Shown here in pieces: positions 43,360-52,028 of a DNA stretch of 64,000 nt (position 1 is its first letter; each line of letters begins with the position of its first letter). A program made the translations under genes and the position numbers. Source of the stretch: an uncultured Dehalococcoidia bacterium (GTDB taxonomy: Bacteria; Chloroflexota; Dehalococcoidia; Lucifugimonadales; JADFKI01); assembly GCA_958295865.1 (NCBI GenBank), contig CATQHF010000004.1:372001-436000 (forward strand), in the 5' to 3' direction. The notes beneath the pieces are model-generated. The model was not told the DNA's origin. It did no database searches and saw only the letters and a list, made by a program, of their open reading frames with translations.

Positions 43360-44178
43360 ATGACTATGAATCCGCAGCAGGCGGCGCAGGCGCGGCAGCG
43401 TATCGAGGCGATGAAGCGCCAGTTCGAGCAGAAGCGACAGGTGGCGGACGCGCTGGCTCAGATTGGGCGTAAGATTGGCGTGTATAGCGGCAAGGGGGGC
43501 GTGGGCAAGACGACCGTGGCGGTGAATCTGGCGGCTACGCTCGCGCATGAGGGGCACAGCGTGGGTATCTTGGATGTGGATATAGATTGCCCGAATGTGG
43601 TGCGCGCGATGAAGGTCGCGGAGCGCCCGCAGGTGGGCGAGGGCAATAAGATGCTGCCGTCGGAGCGGTTTGGCGTGAAGGTGATGTCCATGGGTTTCTT
43701 CCAGCAGAATGAGGAAGAGGCTATCATCTGGCGGGGGCCTATGGTGCATAACGCCATAAACCAGCTGCTGCAAACGACGGATTGGGGAACTCTGGACTAT
43801 CTGGTCATCGACTTGCCGCCGGGGACTTCGGACGCGCCGTTGACGGTGATGCAGACGCTGGATTTGGACGGGTTCATCGTGGTTACGACGCCGCAGGAAC
43901 TTGCCAAGATAGACGCCAAGCGCTCTATCAACATGATACGCAAGTTGCAGGTGAAGGTGCTGGGCGTGGTGGAGAACTTTTCGGGCGAGATATTCGGCAG
44001 CGGGGCGGGCGAGGAGTTGGCGGGCGAGCTGGGGCTGGAGTTTCTGGGCAAGCTGGAACTGCGCCCGGAGTACCGCGACACTTCCAAGCCGACGGCGCTG
44101 CTGAGCAATGATGTGCTGGGGGAGTATGCGGCTATCGCGGGGAAGGCGAAGGCGGCGCTGGAAGATGAGGGAGGCTGA
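43360..44178 (+). CDS. mrp: Mrp/NBP35-family P-loop ATPase
   Basis: 272 residues; TTAAGGAAG upstream of ATG. ATP-binding Fe-S carrier family. Deviant Walker A VYSGKGGVGKTTVAVNL (about residues 42-57), then GILDVDIDCPNV, YLVIDLPPGTSDAPLTV and TTPQELAKIDAKRSINMI. The region that normally reads ENMS...CPxC...IFG is VVENFSGEIFGSGAGEEL, so the CxxC pair used to bridge a cluster between subunits is missing. An N-terminal extension with EAMKRQFEQKRQVADAL is helical. The next gene starts one base after the stop. Confidence 0.92.
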   Translation: MTMNPQQAAQARQRIEAMKRQFEQKRQVADALAQIGRKIGVYSGKGGVGKTTVAVNLAATLAHEGHSVGILDVDIDCPNVVRAMKVAERPQVGEGNKMLPSERFGVKVMSMGFFQQNEEEAIIWRGPMVHNAINQLLQTTDWGTLDYLVIDLPPGTSDAPLTVMQTLDLDGFIVVTTPQELAKIDAKRSINMIRKLQVKVLGVVENFSGEIFGSGAGEELAGELGLEFLGKLELRPEYRDTSKPTALLSNDVLGEYAAIAGKAKAALEDEGG

Positions 44179-44179
44179 C

Positions 44180-44464
44180 ATGGACGGACAGGATAAAAAG
44201 GTCAGGACATTGCGATATGTGCACGCGGCGGAAGCGGAGGACAGGCTGCTGGAGTTGCTTCGATGCGTGGAGAAAGGCGATACCATCGTCATTACGCGGC
44301 ACGGCAAGAAGGTCGCGCACTTGACGCCTCCGGACGAGGAGCGCGAGCGGGAACTGCGTAAGGAAGTGGGGGAAGAACTCATGCGAAGGCGGGCTACTTG
44401 GAAAATGACAAAGATGACCACACAGGAGATTCTGGATCTGCGCCACGAAGGGCACCGCTTCTAG
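44180..44464 (+). CDS. Phd/YefM-type antitoxin
   Basis: 94 residues from ATG 44180, directly after the mrp stop. RYVHAAEAEDRLLELLRCVEKGDTIVITRHGKKVAHLTP is the Phd/YefM pattern (key part GDTIVITRHGKKVAHL), a DNA-binding fold that represses its own operon and binds the toxin through the C-terminus. The stop codon lies inside the toxin frame, which begins 67 bases earlier if the TTG is used. Confidence 0.85.
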   Translation: MDGQDKKVRTLRYVHAAEAEDRLLELLRCVEKGDTIVITRHGKKVAHLTPPDEERERELRKEVGEELMRRRATWKMTKMTTQEILDLRHEGHRF

Positions 44465-44865
44465 GCACTATAATTCTGGATGCGTCTATGACGCTCAACT
44501 GGTTTCTTGACGAGATCGTTGAGCCAAAAGCCGCATTTGTATTGGCGCATTTCTCTCAATATGAGATCTTTGTGCCGCCGATATGGCATCTGGAAGTGAG
44601 AAACGTGTTGCTCGTGGCAGAGCGACAGGGACGCATCACCGCAGCCGATGCAGATCAGCGCATACGATTTATAGGAGAATTGTCCGCCAATATCGATGGC
44701 TTTTCCGACCTAGAAGTTGCCTTTGCTTTGGCTAGGGCGCACAGGTTGTCATTCTACGATGCCACCTATTTGGAGCTGGCGTTGCGGCTTCATGCGCCGC
44801 TTGCGACGCTGGACAATGCGCTTGAACGCGCCGCGAGCGCGGAGGGGCTGCCCGCTCTGGAGTAG
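44398..44865 (+). CDS. PIN-domain toxin (VapC-like)
   Basis: 155 residues if the TTG at 44398, inside the antitoxin gene, is the start. The PIN homology begins at residue 25 with TIILDASMTLNWF. Conserved acidic residues are visible in ILDAS, WHLEVRNVL, FYDATYLELAL and LATLDNALERAA. Characterised relatives are Mg-dependent RNases. No ATG or GTG exists before the PIN core, so the start is uncertain; a rare start close to 44470 is possible. Confidence 0.85.
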   Translation: MENDKDDHTGDSGSAPRRAPLLGTIILDASMTLNWFLDEIVEPKAAFVLAHFSQYEIFVPPIWHLEVRNVLLVAERQGRITAADADQRIRFIGELSANIDGFSDLEVAFALARAHRLSFYDATYLELALRLHAPLATLDNALERAASAEGLPALE

Positions 44866-44944
44866 CGGGCGGCGTGTATAATTGCTCCGCAACGATTATC
44901 GACCGAAAGGGACGCTTGGGATGACGGGGTAGTTCGTATATTTT

Positions 44945-45180
44945 GGGCTGTCTCAAAGTACTGGATTCCTGCCCCTGCTTCCGCAGGGGTGACGTTCTTT
45001 CGCAGGAATGACAGGATGCAAAAACGAAATGTCCTCTGTCGTTTTGAACTAGCGTAGGGGGGTGAAGTATCCGAGAGATTTATCTGCCCGTGATTCAACG
45101 ATTTTAGATTCCTCGCTGCGCTCGGAATGACAGGGGTGGACGGAGCGGGATGATAGGGATGGACGCAGGAATGATTAGAT
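44945..45180. repeat. family-2 and family-3 repeats in a 335-bp gap
   Basis: ACTGGATTCCTGCCCCTGCT...GCAGGAATGACAGG (family 2, without left end) is followed by GATTTTAGATTCCTCGCTGC (family 3). Nothing else is seen in 44866-45200. Confidence 0.65.
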
Positions 45181-45200
45181 GAAAAGAGGGAGGGGTTCGC

Positions 45201-45518
45201 ATGTTTTACAGGCTTTATACGGGTGAGGATGGGCAGTCGCACATGGATGAGGGGTATGAGCCGCCGGAGGTTCAGGACGCTACGGGTATTGTGGTGCGAC
45301 GGCAGGAAAGCGGGTATTTCATCGATTGGCATCCCGCGCCGCGCCGACAGTACATCATCACGCTGGCGGGGAATGTGGAGATTGGGCTTGGGGACGGCAC
45401 GGTCTATACGCTGGGGCCGGGCGACATGATGCTGGCGGAGGATCTGACGGGTCAGGGGCATACGACTAAGGCGGTGGGGGATGAGACGCGGGTGTCGGTG
45501 GCTATTCCGCTGGACTGA
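45201..45518 (+). CDS. small cupin-domain protein
   Basis: 105 residues; GGGAGGGG 7 bases before ATG. A single cupin barrel: IDWHPAPRRQYIITLAGNVEIGLGDG, then YTLGPGDMMLAEDLTGQGHTT. The metal-binding pattern is incomplete: the usual HxH of motif 1 is RQY here and motif 2 retains one His in GQGHTT. It may bind a small ligand without catalysis. Confidence 0.82.
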   Translation: MFYRLYTGEDGQSHMDEGYEPPEVQDATGIVVRRQESGYFIDWHPAPRRQYIITLAGNVEIGLGDGTVYTLGPGDMMLAEDLTGQGHTTKAVGDETRVSVAIPLD

Positions 45519-45639
45519 GCGGCGGCTCATGTCCATGGATTAGGGCGGACAGGGGGGATAGGATGGACAGGATATTTGGTTGGGAATATACTAACGCCTG
45601 TTGACATCGGGCTATATCTGGCAGTCTGGGGGCGAAAGC

Positions 45640-46404
45640 GTGAGCTACGAGGATATTGTTGTAACGAAGGATGAGGGCGTTGGCGTCATACGGCTGAATA
45701 GGCCGAAGGTGCTGAATGCGCTGAGCAAGCGGCTGTACCGGGAGGTCGATGCCGCTATCAGCGATATGGAGGCGGACGCCGATGTGAAGGCGGTGATATT
45801 CACGGGGACGGGCGAGCGCGCGTTCTCGGCGGGTGCGGACATACATGAGCAGGTGCGGGACGCGGAGAATCCGCCGCCGCCGGACCCGAACCGCGCCGAA
45901 TACGCTTGGCATGTGGCGACATGCACGAAGCCGACGATTGGGGCGCTGAACGGGCTGTCATACGGCGGGGGCGCGGTGATGGCGTCGAGTTTCGACATTC
46001 GCGTGGGGTGCGAGCGCTCGCGCTTCCGCTTCTTGGCGGCGTCTTACGGTCGCGTGAACTCGACATGGAGCCTGCCGATGCAGGTGGGGTGGCCTAAGGC
46101 TAAGGAGCTGCTGTTCAGCGCGCGCGTGGTGGAGGCGGAGGAGGCGTATCGCATCGGGCTGCTGAACCATCTTGTCAGCGCGAGTGAGCTTATGCCTAAG
46201 GCGATGGAGTTGGCGAAGCTGATTGCCGCCAACGATGCGCGCATGGTGCAGGGCATCAAGGAGCTGATGGTGGACGATGTGGGCGAGAGCTGGCGCTGGA
46301 TGCACGACAATGAGGCGCAGGCGCAGCGGGGCAAGCTGAGTCCGACGCCGGTGGAGGAAGGGTTCGCGGAGTTCATCGAGCGCAAGGGGCGCAAGGACGC
46401 ATAA
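45640..46404 (+). CDS. crotonase (enoyl-CoA hydratase/isomerase)-family protein
   Basis: 254 residues from GTG 45640, chosen because it gives the usual short N-terminus before GVGVIRLNRPKVLNALS; a TTG at 45601 is possible. The crotonase fold has AFSAGADIHEQV (oxyanion-hole segment) and GALNGLSYGGGAVMASSFDIRVGC. The segment that usually carries the catalytic glutamates reads FLAASYGRVNSTWSLPMQVG and has none. It may therefore catalyse a different CoA-thioester reaction, or act on another substrate class. Not in an obvious operon. Confidence 0.87.
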   Translation: MSYEDIVVTKDEGVGVIRLNRPKVLNALSKRLYREVDAAISDMEADADVKAVIFTGTGERAFSAGADIHEQVRDAENPPPPDPNRAEYAWHVATCTKPTIGALNGLSYGGGAVMASSFDIRVGCERSRFRFLAASYGRVNSTWSLPMQVGWPKAKELLFSARVVEAEEAYRIGLLNHLVSASELMPKAMELAKLIAANDARMVQGIKELMVDDVGESWRWMHDNEAQAQRGKLSPTPVEEGFAEFIERKGRKDA

Positions 46405-46448
46405 GTCTATGGCAGCGTTTTCTTTCAGCGGGTTTTGCTGCTGTATCG

Positions 46449-46532
46449 CGCCGGATTCCTGCCCCTGCTTCCGCAAGGGTGACGTTCTTTCGCAGGAATG
46501 ACGGGTGAAATTTCAAAGTGTCAACACAACCT
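46449..46532. repeat. family-2 partial element
   Basis: CGGATTCCTGCCCCTGCTTC...GCAGGAATGACGGG, ending with AGTGTCAACACAACCT, a relative of the family-2 right end. The left end is missing. It abuts a truncated reading frame. Confidence 0.65.
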
Positions 46533-46676
46533 AGCCGACTTGAAGGGGCTTATGAGCACTCGGCTACAAAGGCGGATATTGCCGAATTGAAGGCGGAGTT
46601 GCGCTTGCAACGCTGGGTGTCTTTGGCGATATTGGCGGTTGTGATTGCGGGCGTTGCGCGGCAGGTTTTTTCGTAG
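46533..46676 (+). pseudogene. truncated small membrane/coiled-coil protein
   Basis: The frame reads SRLEGAYEHSATKADIAELK and AELRLQRWVSLAILAVVIAG to a stop at 46674-46676, with no start codon. The helix-then-membrane-anchor layout resembles 51810-52013. The 5' part was probably lost when the family-2 element inserted at its edge. Confidence 0.55.
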
Positions 46677-46730
46677 CGGGTCGAGGATGCCAGAGGTTGT
46701 TGGACTAGCATGGATGGAAAGGATTTTTTG

Positions 46731-47957
46731 ATGGCTGCTGAGAATGGGAAGATGAAGACGCCGCTGGAGGGGATTCGGGTGCTGGATTTGGGGCGGTATC
46801 AGGCGGGGCCGCGCTGCGCGCTGATGTTCGCGCGAATGGGTGCCGAGGTGATCAAGGTGGAGTCGGTGCGGGGGGATGAGAGCCGCGCGAATGGGCCTCG
46901 CGTGCGGGGGCAGTCGGCGTACTGGGTGCAGTATAACAGCGGCAAGAAGAGCCTCGCCATCAACCTTCGCACGGACAAGGGCAAGGAAGTGCTGCGCGAC
47001 TTGGTGAAGGTGTCGGACATACTCTTGCAGAACTTTCGGCCCGGGACTATCGACATCATGGGCTTTGGGTATGAGACGCTGAAGGAGCTGAACCCCAAGA
47101 TCATCATGATAAATGTGTCGGCTTATGGGCAGTATGGGCCGAACCGCGAGAAGGTGGGGTTCGATCCGATAGGGCAGGCGATGGGGGGGCTGATGTCGCT
47201 GACGGGGTATGGCGACCTGCCGCCAATCAAGACATACTTCCCGCTGATAGACCGCATCACGGCGCTGCATGCGTGCATCGGGGCGCTTGCGGCGCTGCGG
47301 GAGCGCGAAATATCGGGCGAGGGGCAGGCGCTGGAGGTGTGCCTCGCGGATACGGGGTTCACGGTGAACGAAATCCCTATTTCGGCGTATCTGGGCGGGG
47401 GCGTGGAGACGACGCGCGCGGATTCGGCAGTTGGCGGCGGTGGAACGCCTTTCGGGGGGATGTACGAAACGGCGGACGGCTATGTGATACTCGCGGCGGG
47501 CAACGATAATATGTGGCTGCGGATATGCGACGCGCTGGGCAAGCCGGAGTGGCTGACGGACGCGCGCTTCGAGAACCGCGACCTGCGAACCGAGAATGGC
47601 GATGTGCTGGAGGTCGCGATTGGCGACTGGCTGAAGCAGCGCACCACGCAGCAAGCAGTGGCTGAGCTTTCGGAGCATAGCATTCCCTGCGCGCCGGTGA
47701 ACACGACGGAGCAAGCCGCGAATGAGCCGCAGCTGCATGAGCGCGAGATTATGATGGAAGTGCCGGACCCGGTGGCGGGGACGATGTGGGTGAGCGGCAA
47801 GTCCATCAAGTTCAGCCGCACGCCGATGGTGGTGGGTTCAGCGCCCACGGTGGGGCAGCATACGCGGGAGTTGCTGGGCGACATCCTGGGCTATTCGGAT
47901 GAAGAGGTGCAGACGCTGGTGGATGAAGAGGTGGTTGGAGCGGGCGGCTCGGCGTAG
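46731..47957 (+). CDS. CaiB/BaiF (class III) CoA transferase
   Basis: 408 residues from ATG 46731 (AAAGGA 8 bases upstream); ATG 46710 is the alternative. Class III enzymes move CoA between carboxylic acids, for example formyl-CoA/oxalate. LEGIRVLDLGRYQAGPRCALMFARMGAEVIKVES is the hallmark start (its core is RVLDLGRYQAGP). YNSGKKSLAINLRTDKGKEVLRDLVKVSDILLQNFRPG follows in family order, and FPLIDRITALHACIGALAAL contains the probable catalytic Asp. The neighbouring genes do not fix the substrate. With the TPP enzyme at 29319 an oxalate route is imaginable but unproven. Confidence 0.92.
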   Translation: MAAENGKMKTPLEGIRVLDLGRYQAGPRCALMFARMGAEVIKVESVRGDESRANGPRVRGQSAYWVQYNSGKKSLAINLRTDKGKEVLRDLVKVSDILLQNFRPGTIDIMGFGYETLKELNPKIIMINVSAYGQYGPNREKVGFDPIGQAMGGLMSLTGYGDLPPIKTYFPLIDRITALHACIGALAALREREISGEGQALEVCLADTGFTVNEIPISAYLGGGVETTRADSAVGGGGTPFGGMYETADGYVILAAGNDNMWLRICDALGKPEWLTDARFENRDLRTENGDVLEVAIGDWLKQRTTQQAVAELSEHSIPCAPVNTTEQAANEPQLHEREIMMEVPDPVAGTMWVSGKSIKFSRTPMVVGSAPTVGQHTRELLGDILGYSDEEVQTLVDEEVVGAGGSA

Positions 47958-47971
47958 AGCGTCCCTTGAAT

Positions 47972-48286
47972 ATGTTTGACCCTACAATACGCGCCGTTGC
48001 AAAGAGTTGTCTCACTATACTTGCTCAGGCGGTTATTGTTGGGCTGACTCTTATCGGATTGATTGTTATCAGCCTTGCTGTCAACCGCATACTGCAATTT
48101 GCGATTGAAGTATTCAATGTTGGGGATAACACAGGGCAAGTGCTGTCCTTCATGACATTTGGGTATTTTGTTGTCGTAGGTTTGGCTATGATGTTAATAG
48201 GCATCCATGATGTCTGGCGAGTCTTAAGAACGAGTGTAGGTTCGCCCAGCGATGTGGAGGATGATGATGAGAAAGTCGATAACTAG
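47972..48286 (+). CDS. small two-helix membrane protein
   Basis: 104 residues (ATG 47972; TTG 47966 is possible). Hydrophobic segments are at about residues 18-38 (ILAQAVIVGLTLIGLIVISL) and 62-82 (LSFMTFGYFVVVGLAMMLIG). The tail is acidic (SPSDVEDDDEKVDN). It overlaps the next gene by 20 bases, so the two are probably coupled. AT-rich relative to its neighbours. Family not recognised. Confidence 0.6.
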   Translation: MFDPTIRAVAKSCLTILAQAVIVGLTLIGLIVISLAVNRILQFAIEVFNVGDNTGQVLSFMTFGYFVVVGLAMMLIGIHDVWRVLRTSVGSPSDVEDDDEKVDN

Positions 48287-48887
48287 GAGATTTTCGGTAT
48301 TGCACATTGTGCAGGCGTTGATTTGGGCGACTGCCTGGTTTGTTGTGTTGTGGATAAATCAGTATCCTCCCAATGAATGGGTAGGGGTGGTTGTAATTGG
48401 GTGTCTTGCATGGTATGTGTCGTATGCTCTGATAGACATGGCGGTGAGATTTTCTCTGGCGCGTGTGTATGGACATGCTGTGAGGATATACGGCATGCCA
48501 GAACATAAGCAGCAGGCATCCGTTAGCAAGAAAACGGAGTTGTTTATTGCATTTCTTGTAGCTCTACTCATCTATAGCGTAGGCTTCACCACATCCGGGT
48601 TAATGTTTATCTTTACTTGGCTCGGTCTTATTGCCTTTGACTTCCCCACATTAGACACAAATATCGCACTTGTGGGATTGGTTTCATTGGCGCTAGGGTT
48701 GATCATGGTTCTGCCACCTATAGCTTCAATGGTTTATATCCTTATGCTGGGCAAGCGCCGTTTGTCCATCAGAGCGAGGTTCACGCGGGTAAGCGCGTTG
48801 GTGTGGTCTCTGATTGTCAAAGAGCGGTTCATACCAAAGTGGGGTTTTGGGCTGAACTCCCAATACATTGAAAGGCTAACGGTATAA
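48267..48887 (+). CDS. multi-pass membrane protein
   Basis: 206 residues from the third of three consecutive ATGs; GGAGG lies 6 bases upstream. Four predicted membrane segments: about residues 15-32, 40-60, 94-130 and 145-170. The C-terminus is basic (KRRLSIRARFTRVS). No catalytic motif seen. With the preceding gene it forms an AT-rich membrane pair of unknown function. Confidence 0.6.
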   Translation: MRKSITRRFSVLHIVQALIWATAWFVVLWINQYPPNEWVGVVVIGCLAWYVSYALIDMAVRFSLARVYGHAVRIYGMPEHKQQASVSKKTELFIAFLVALLIYSVGFTTSGLMFIFTWLGLIAFDFPTLDTNIALVGLVSLALGLIMVLPPIASMVYILMLGKRRLSIRARFTRVSALVWSLIVKERFIPKWGFGLNSQYIERLTV

Positions 48888-48986
48888 GTTTTCGAGGCCA
48901 GGCTTCTGTATGAGTAAGCCGAGAATGGCTGTGCCAACGCATCTCGGCAGATTCGCAGAGGGGACGGAGATAGGACAAGGATTACC

Positions 48987-49916
48987 TTGAGAACAATAGT
49001 CAATGACCCAGGGGATTTTTCCTATGTGATTGGGGCTTATAAGCAGCCTGTGGGCAGGGTTGCGCCGGGTGAGACTTTTGTGGTGGAGACGGCGGATGCT
49101 TTCGAGAACAGGATAGATTCGCCGGACGCCGACATCACGAAGATAATCACCCTGCCTTATGTGAATCCCCTGACTGGTCCCATCTATGTGGAGGGCGCTG
49201 AGAAGGGCGATACGCTTGCGGTTACAATCCATACTATCGAGGTTACGCGCGATTATGGGGTGAGCGCGCTGATTCCGGAGTTTGGGGGGCTTTGCGGCAC
49301 GGTGTTCACGCGCACGCTGAATCCGCCGCTGCCGCCGCGCGTGATGCTGCATCCCATTCGCGACGGCGAGATTACCTTCTCAGAGGATTTGGACATAGCG
49401 GCGATACCTTATGAGCCGTTCTATGGGACTATCGGCACAGCGCCGGAGCTTGAGGCTATCTCGTCGCTCGCGCCGGGGTTTCACGGCGGGAATATGGACG
49501 CCGCCGATGTGTGCCCGGGTAATACCATCCATCTGCCGGTGAATGTGCCGGGCGCGCTGCTGCATGTGGGCGACGGGCATGCGGCGCAGGGCGATGCGGA
49601 GGTGTGCGGAGTGGCTACGGAGATTCCGACGAGGGGCACTCTGACGGTTGATCTCATCAAGGGTCAGGCAATCGCCACGCCTAGGGTGGAGTCGGCAGAT
49701 TTTCTGATGACGATTGGCAGCGCGCGCCCTATGGAGGACGCGGCGCGCATCGCGTTCTATGAGCTTGTGATGTGGCTGGAATCGGCATACGGCATCGAGC
49801 GGCTGACGGCGTATCAGCTCTGCTCACAGGTGGCGCGGGTGCGGCTTGCCAATATGGTGGATGTTCTATATTCGGTGGTAGCCAAGTTTCCCAAGCGCTA
49901 CCTGCCCAGAAGCTGA
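48987..49916 (+). CDS. acetamidase/formamidase-family hydrolase
   Basis: 309 residues from TTG 48987, with AAGGATTACC upstream. FmdA/AmdA-type amidases hydrolyse short amides to acid and ammonia. Recognisable segments are NPLTGPIYVEGAEKGDTLAV, PGFHGGNMDAADVCPGNTI, ALLHVGDGHAAQGDAEVCGVA (the conserved GDxHAxQGDGE region, with Ala for Gly) and MTIGSARPMEDAARIA. Cytosolic. The alpha/beta hydrolase gene starts 6 bases later, so an operon is likely. Confidence 0.92.
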   Translation: MRTIVNDPGDFSYVIGAYKQPVGRVAPGETFVVETADAFENRIDSPDADITKIITLPYVNPLTGPIYVEGAEKGDTLAVTIHTIEVTRDYGVSALIPEFGGLCGTVFTRTLNPPLPPRVMLHPIRDGEITFSEDLDIAAIPYEPFYGTIGTAPELEAISSLAPGFHGGNMDAADVCPGNTIHLPVNVPGALLHVGDGHAAQGDAEVCGVATEIPTRGTLTVDLIKGQAIATPRVESADFLMTIGSARPMEDAARIAFYELVMWLESAYGIERLTAYQLCSQVARVRLANMVDVLYSVVAKFPKRYLPRS

Positions 49917-49922
49917 TTAGAC

Positions 49923-50792
49923 ATGGAGATTCAGGATTTTCAGCCCGCTGACAGGTTCTTCGACGCCGACGGGGTGCGCCTGCACTATCTCGACTGGGGC
50001 GCGGCGTCGCCTGATGCGCCGGTGATGGCGCTGCTGCACGGGTTGCAGGACTGCGCGCGGAGCTGGGATTTCTTTGCGCGCAGCTTGCGCTCGGAGTATC
50101 GCGTGGTGGCGCTGGACAGCAGGGGGCATGGGGACAGCGCGCATGCGGCATCGGGCGCATACGGCTTCCGCGACTATATCGCCGACCTCGAAGGGCTGGT
50201 GGCGCATCTGGGGTTGCGGGACATCGTACTGGTCGGGCATTCGGCGGGCGGGCGCTATGCCTTCACATTCGCCGCCGAACACCCGGAGCTGGCGCTGGCG
50301 CTGGTGGTGGTGGACATCGACCCGGATGCGGTCAATCCTGACTCGCGGGGGATGTTCGCGAGGTATAACAGCGAATCGGACGAGTGGGCGTCGTTGGATG
50401 CGGTTGTGGAGAGGCTGCGGGATCGGCAGCCGCAATCTACGGATGAGATGCTGCGGCATCAGGCGCGGTATATGACTTATGCGCTCGATGGGGGCGGGCG
50501 GGCGTGGAAGCGGGATAGGCGACTGCTGGCGGCTTATGAGCGCCCTGACTTGTGGGCGGAGTGGCGGAGCGTGCGTGTGCCGACGCTGATTGTGCGCGGG
50601 CGGCAGAGCGGGCTGCTGACGCATGAGGTGGCGGTGAGGATGCGGGAGGCGATAGCGGACACCGCGCCGATAGCGCGGCTGGCGGAACTTGAGGGCGGCG
50701 GGCACTGGTTCTACCAAGAGTTTCCGGGGGCGTTCGAGGCGACGATGCGGTGGTTTATGAGGGCTGTGCGGGATGCCGGCAGGGATGGGTAG
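49923..50792 (+). CDS. alpha/beta-fold hydrolase
   Basis: 289 residues. HGLQDCARSWDFFARSLRSEYRVVALDSRGHGDS leads to the nucleophile elbow LVGHSAGGRYA (Ser). VPTLIVRGRQSGLLTHEV would carry the acid position and ELEGGGHWFYQEFPGAF the His. The usual Asp after LIVRG is replaced by RQS, so the acid may lie elsewhere. No signal peptide. It is likely co-transcribed with the amidase. Substrate unknown. Confidence 0.88.
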   Translation: MEIQDFQPADRFFDADGVRLHYLDWGAASPDAPVMALLHGLQDCARSWDFFARSLRSEYRVVALDSRGHGDSAHAASGAYGFRDYIADLEGLVAHLGLRDIVLVGHSAGGRYAFTFAAEHPELALALVVVDIDPDAVNPDSRGMFARYNSESDEWASLDAVVERLRDRQPQSTDEMLRHQARYMTYALDGGGRAWKRDRRLLAAYERPDLWAEWRSVRVPTLIVRGRQSGLLTHEVAVRMREAIADTAPIARLAELEGGGHWFYQEFPGAFEATMRWFMRAVRDAGRDG

Positions 50793-50807
50793 TTTTGTTT
50801 TTCGTCA

Positions 50808-50887
50808 GGACTTGGGCACTTGAATGTGAACTCATACTTGGGATTGACCTGCTTCAAGTACGAAATCGCGCTCAACTGCGTAAGTCC
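50808..50887. repeat. 80-bp nested inverted-repeat element, copy 2
   Basis: It starts GGACTTGGGCACTTGAA and ends CTCAACTGCGTAAGTCC. The right half matches copy 1 at 11948-12028 exactly over AAGTACGAAATCGCGCTCAA; the left terminal repeat has drifted. It follows the hydrolase gene. Confidence 0.75.
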
Positions 50888-51166
50888 TATTCGTGTATCT
50901 GATTGTCAGGTGTGGTTGACATTTGCGCCATTCCTGTGGAAACGGGGACTTATAGCAGGGAAGCGGGGCGGATTTTGCGCCATTTACGCCCGTTGAGAGC
51001 GCTGGATTCCTGCTTCCGCATGGGGGGACTTTCTTTCGCGGGAATGGCAGGGTGACTTCTAGGGACTCACGGGATCGAGGCGATGGGGGTTGTGGTGGTT
51101 CGCTCTTCGACAGGCTGAGGACGCTCACCACGAACGGAGAACGAAGGACGCGCAGGGTCTTTCAGT

Positions 51167-51712
51167 TGTTACGCCGAATGGGAGTGAGGGGCTGAAATCC
51201 TTGTCATGTCGGGCGTGTTGGTGGCGGGGATTTTTGATTCCTCACTGCGTTCGGAATGACAGAGGGGAGAAGTTCGGATTAACAGGGAAGATTGCTTCGG
51301 GGTGTTTGGTATGGCAGGGGTGGGCGTTTGGGATGGTAGGGTTGTTTGTACTTGGATGTGCTTTCGATGCTCTGGATTCCCGCTTTCGCGGGAATGACGG
51401 GTGAGTGGGCAGGAAAGGCTTATGCAATCTTCTTGTGCCGCCGCATGGTCTTTCAATTGTCACCTTGAACGGGGTGAGGAGAATAAGATCGTTGCAGTAT
51501 TAGGCGTGTTGTGGCGGGGATTTTTGATTCCTCACTGCGTTCGGAATGGCAGGGGGAAGAAGGCGCTCGGGAATGGCAGGGGCGGGTGAGCGGAATGCAG
51601 GAAAGATTGCTGCGGTGTGTTTGGGATAGCAGGGGTGGGCGCTCGGAGTGGTAGGGTTGTTTGTACTTGGATGTGCTTTCGATGCTCTGGATTCCCGCTT
51701 TCGCGGGAATGA
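51167..51712. repeat. tandem duplication of a composite family-3 block
   Basis: Two copies of about 230-245 bp (51167-51399 and 51470-51712). Each runs from a GGCGTGTT-GTGGCGGGGATTTT motif through TTCCTCACTGCGTTCGGAAT to GTTTGTACTTGGATGTGCTT and CCCGCTTTCGCGGGAATGAC. The whole gap 50793-51809 is non-coding repeat DNA, also with a partial family-2 copy at about 50985-51060. Confidence 0.7.
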
Positions 51713-51809
51713 CGATTTGGTAATCAGCGCGTGTTGAGAATACCTCCGACGGGATGGGTAAGACAGAGGGGGCATTTTCTGATAGGATGACTCGTATGAA
51801 GGAGGGTAC

Positions 51810-52013
51810 ATGACTACCAATACCGAAGAACAGCGCCAGCAGGTTGATGCGACGGAAGTGTGGCGTGCCATAGGACAGCTTGAGGGCAAGCAGGACATGA
51901 TACTGGAGCGCCTCGACCGCCTAGAAACGCGAGTTGACCGGCTGCTGTACGCGATGATAGGCATAGGCGGGGCGTTGTTTGTGGCTATGTTTGTCAGCCG
52001 GTTTGTGGGCTAA
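51810..52013 (+). CDS. small membrane-anchored coiled-coil protein
   Basis: 67 residues; GGAGGGTACATG start. A helical, heptad-like region (AIGQLEGKQDMILERLDRLE, TRVDRLL) is followed by one C-terminal membrane helix (YAMIGIGGALFVAMFVSRFV). Similar in plan to the truncated frame at 46533-46676. Function unknown. Confidence 0.65.
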   Translation: MTTNTEEQRQQVDATEVWRAIGQLEGKQDMILERLDRLETRVDRLLYAMIGIGGALFVAMFVSRFVG

Positions 52014-52028
52014 TGGGGGAGTGGATGT

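Noticed and set aside
44132-44455. Minus-strand frame opposite the Phd-type antitoxin
   Set aside because: Shadow of the antitoxin gene without motif or ribosome site.
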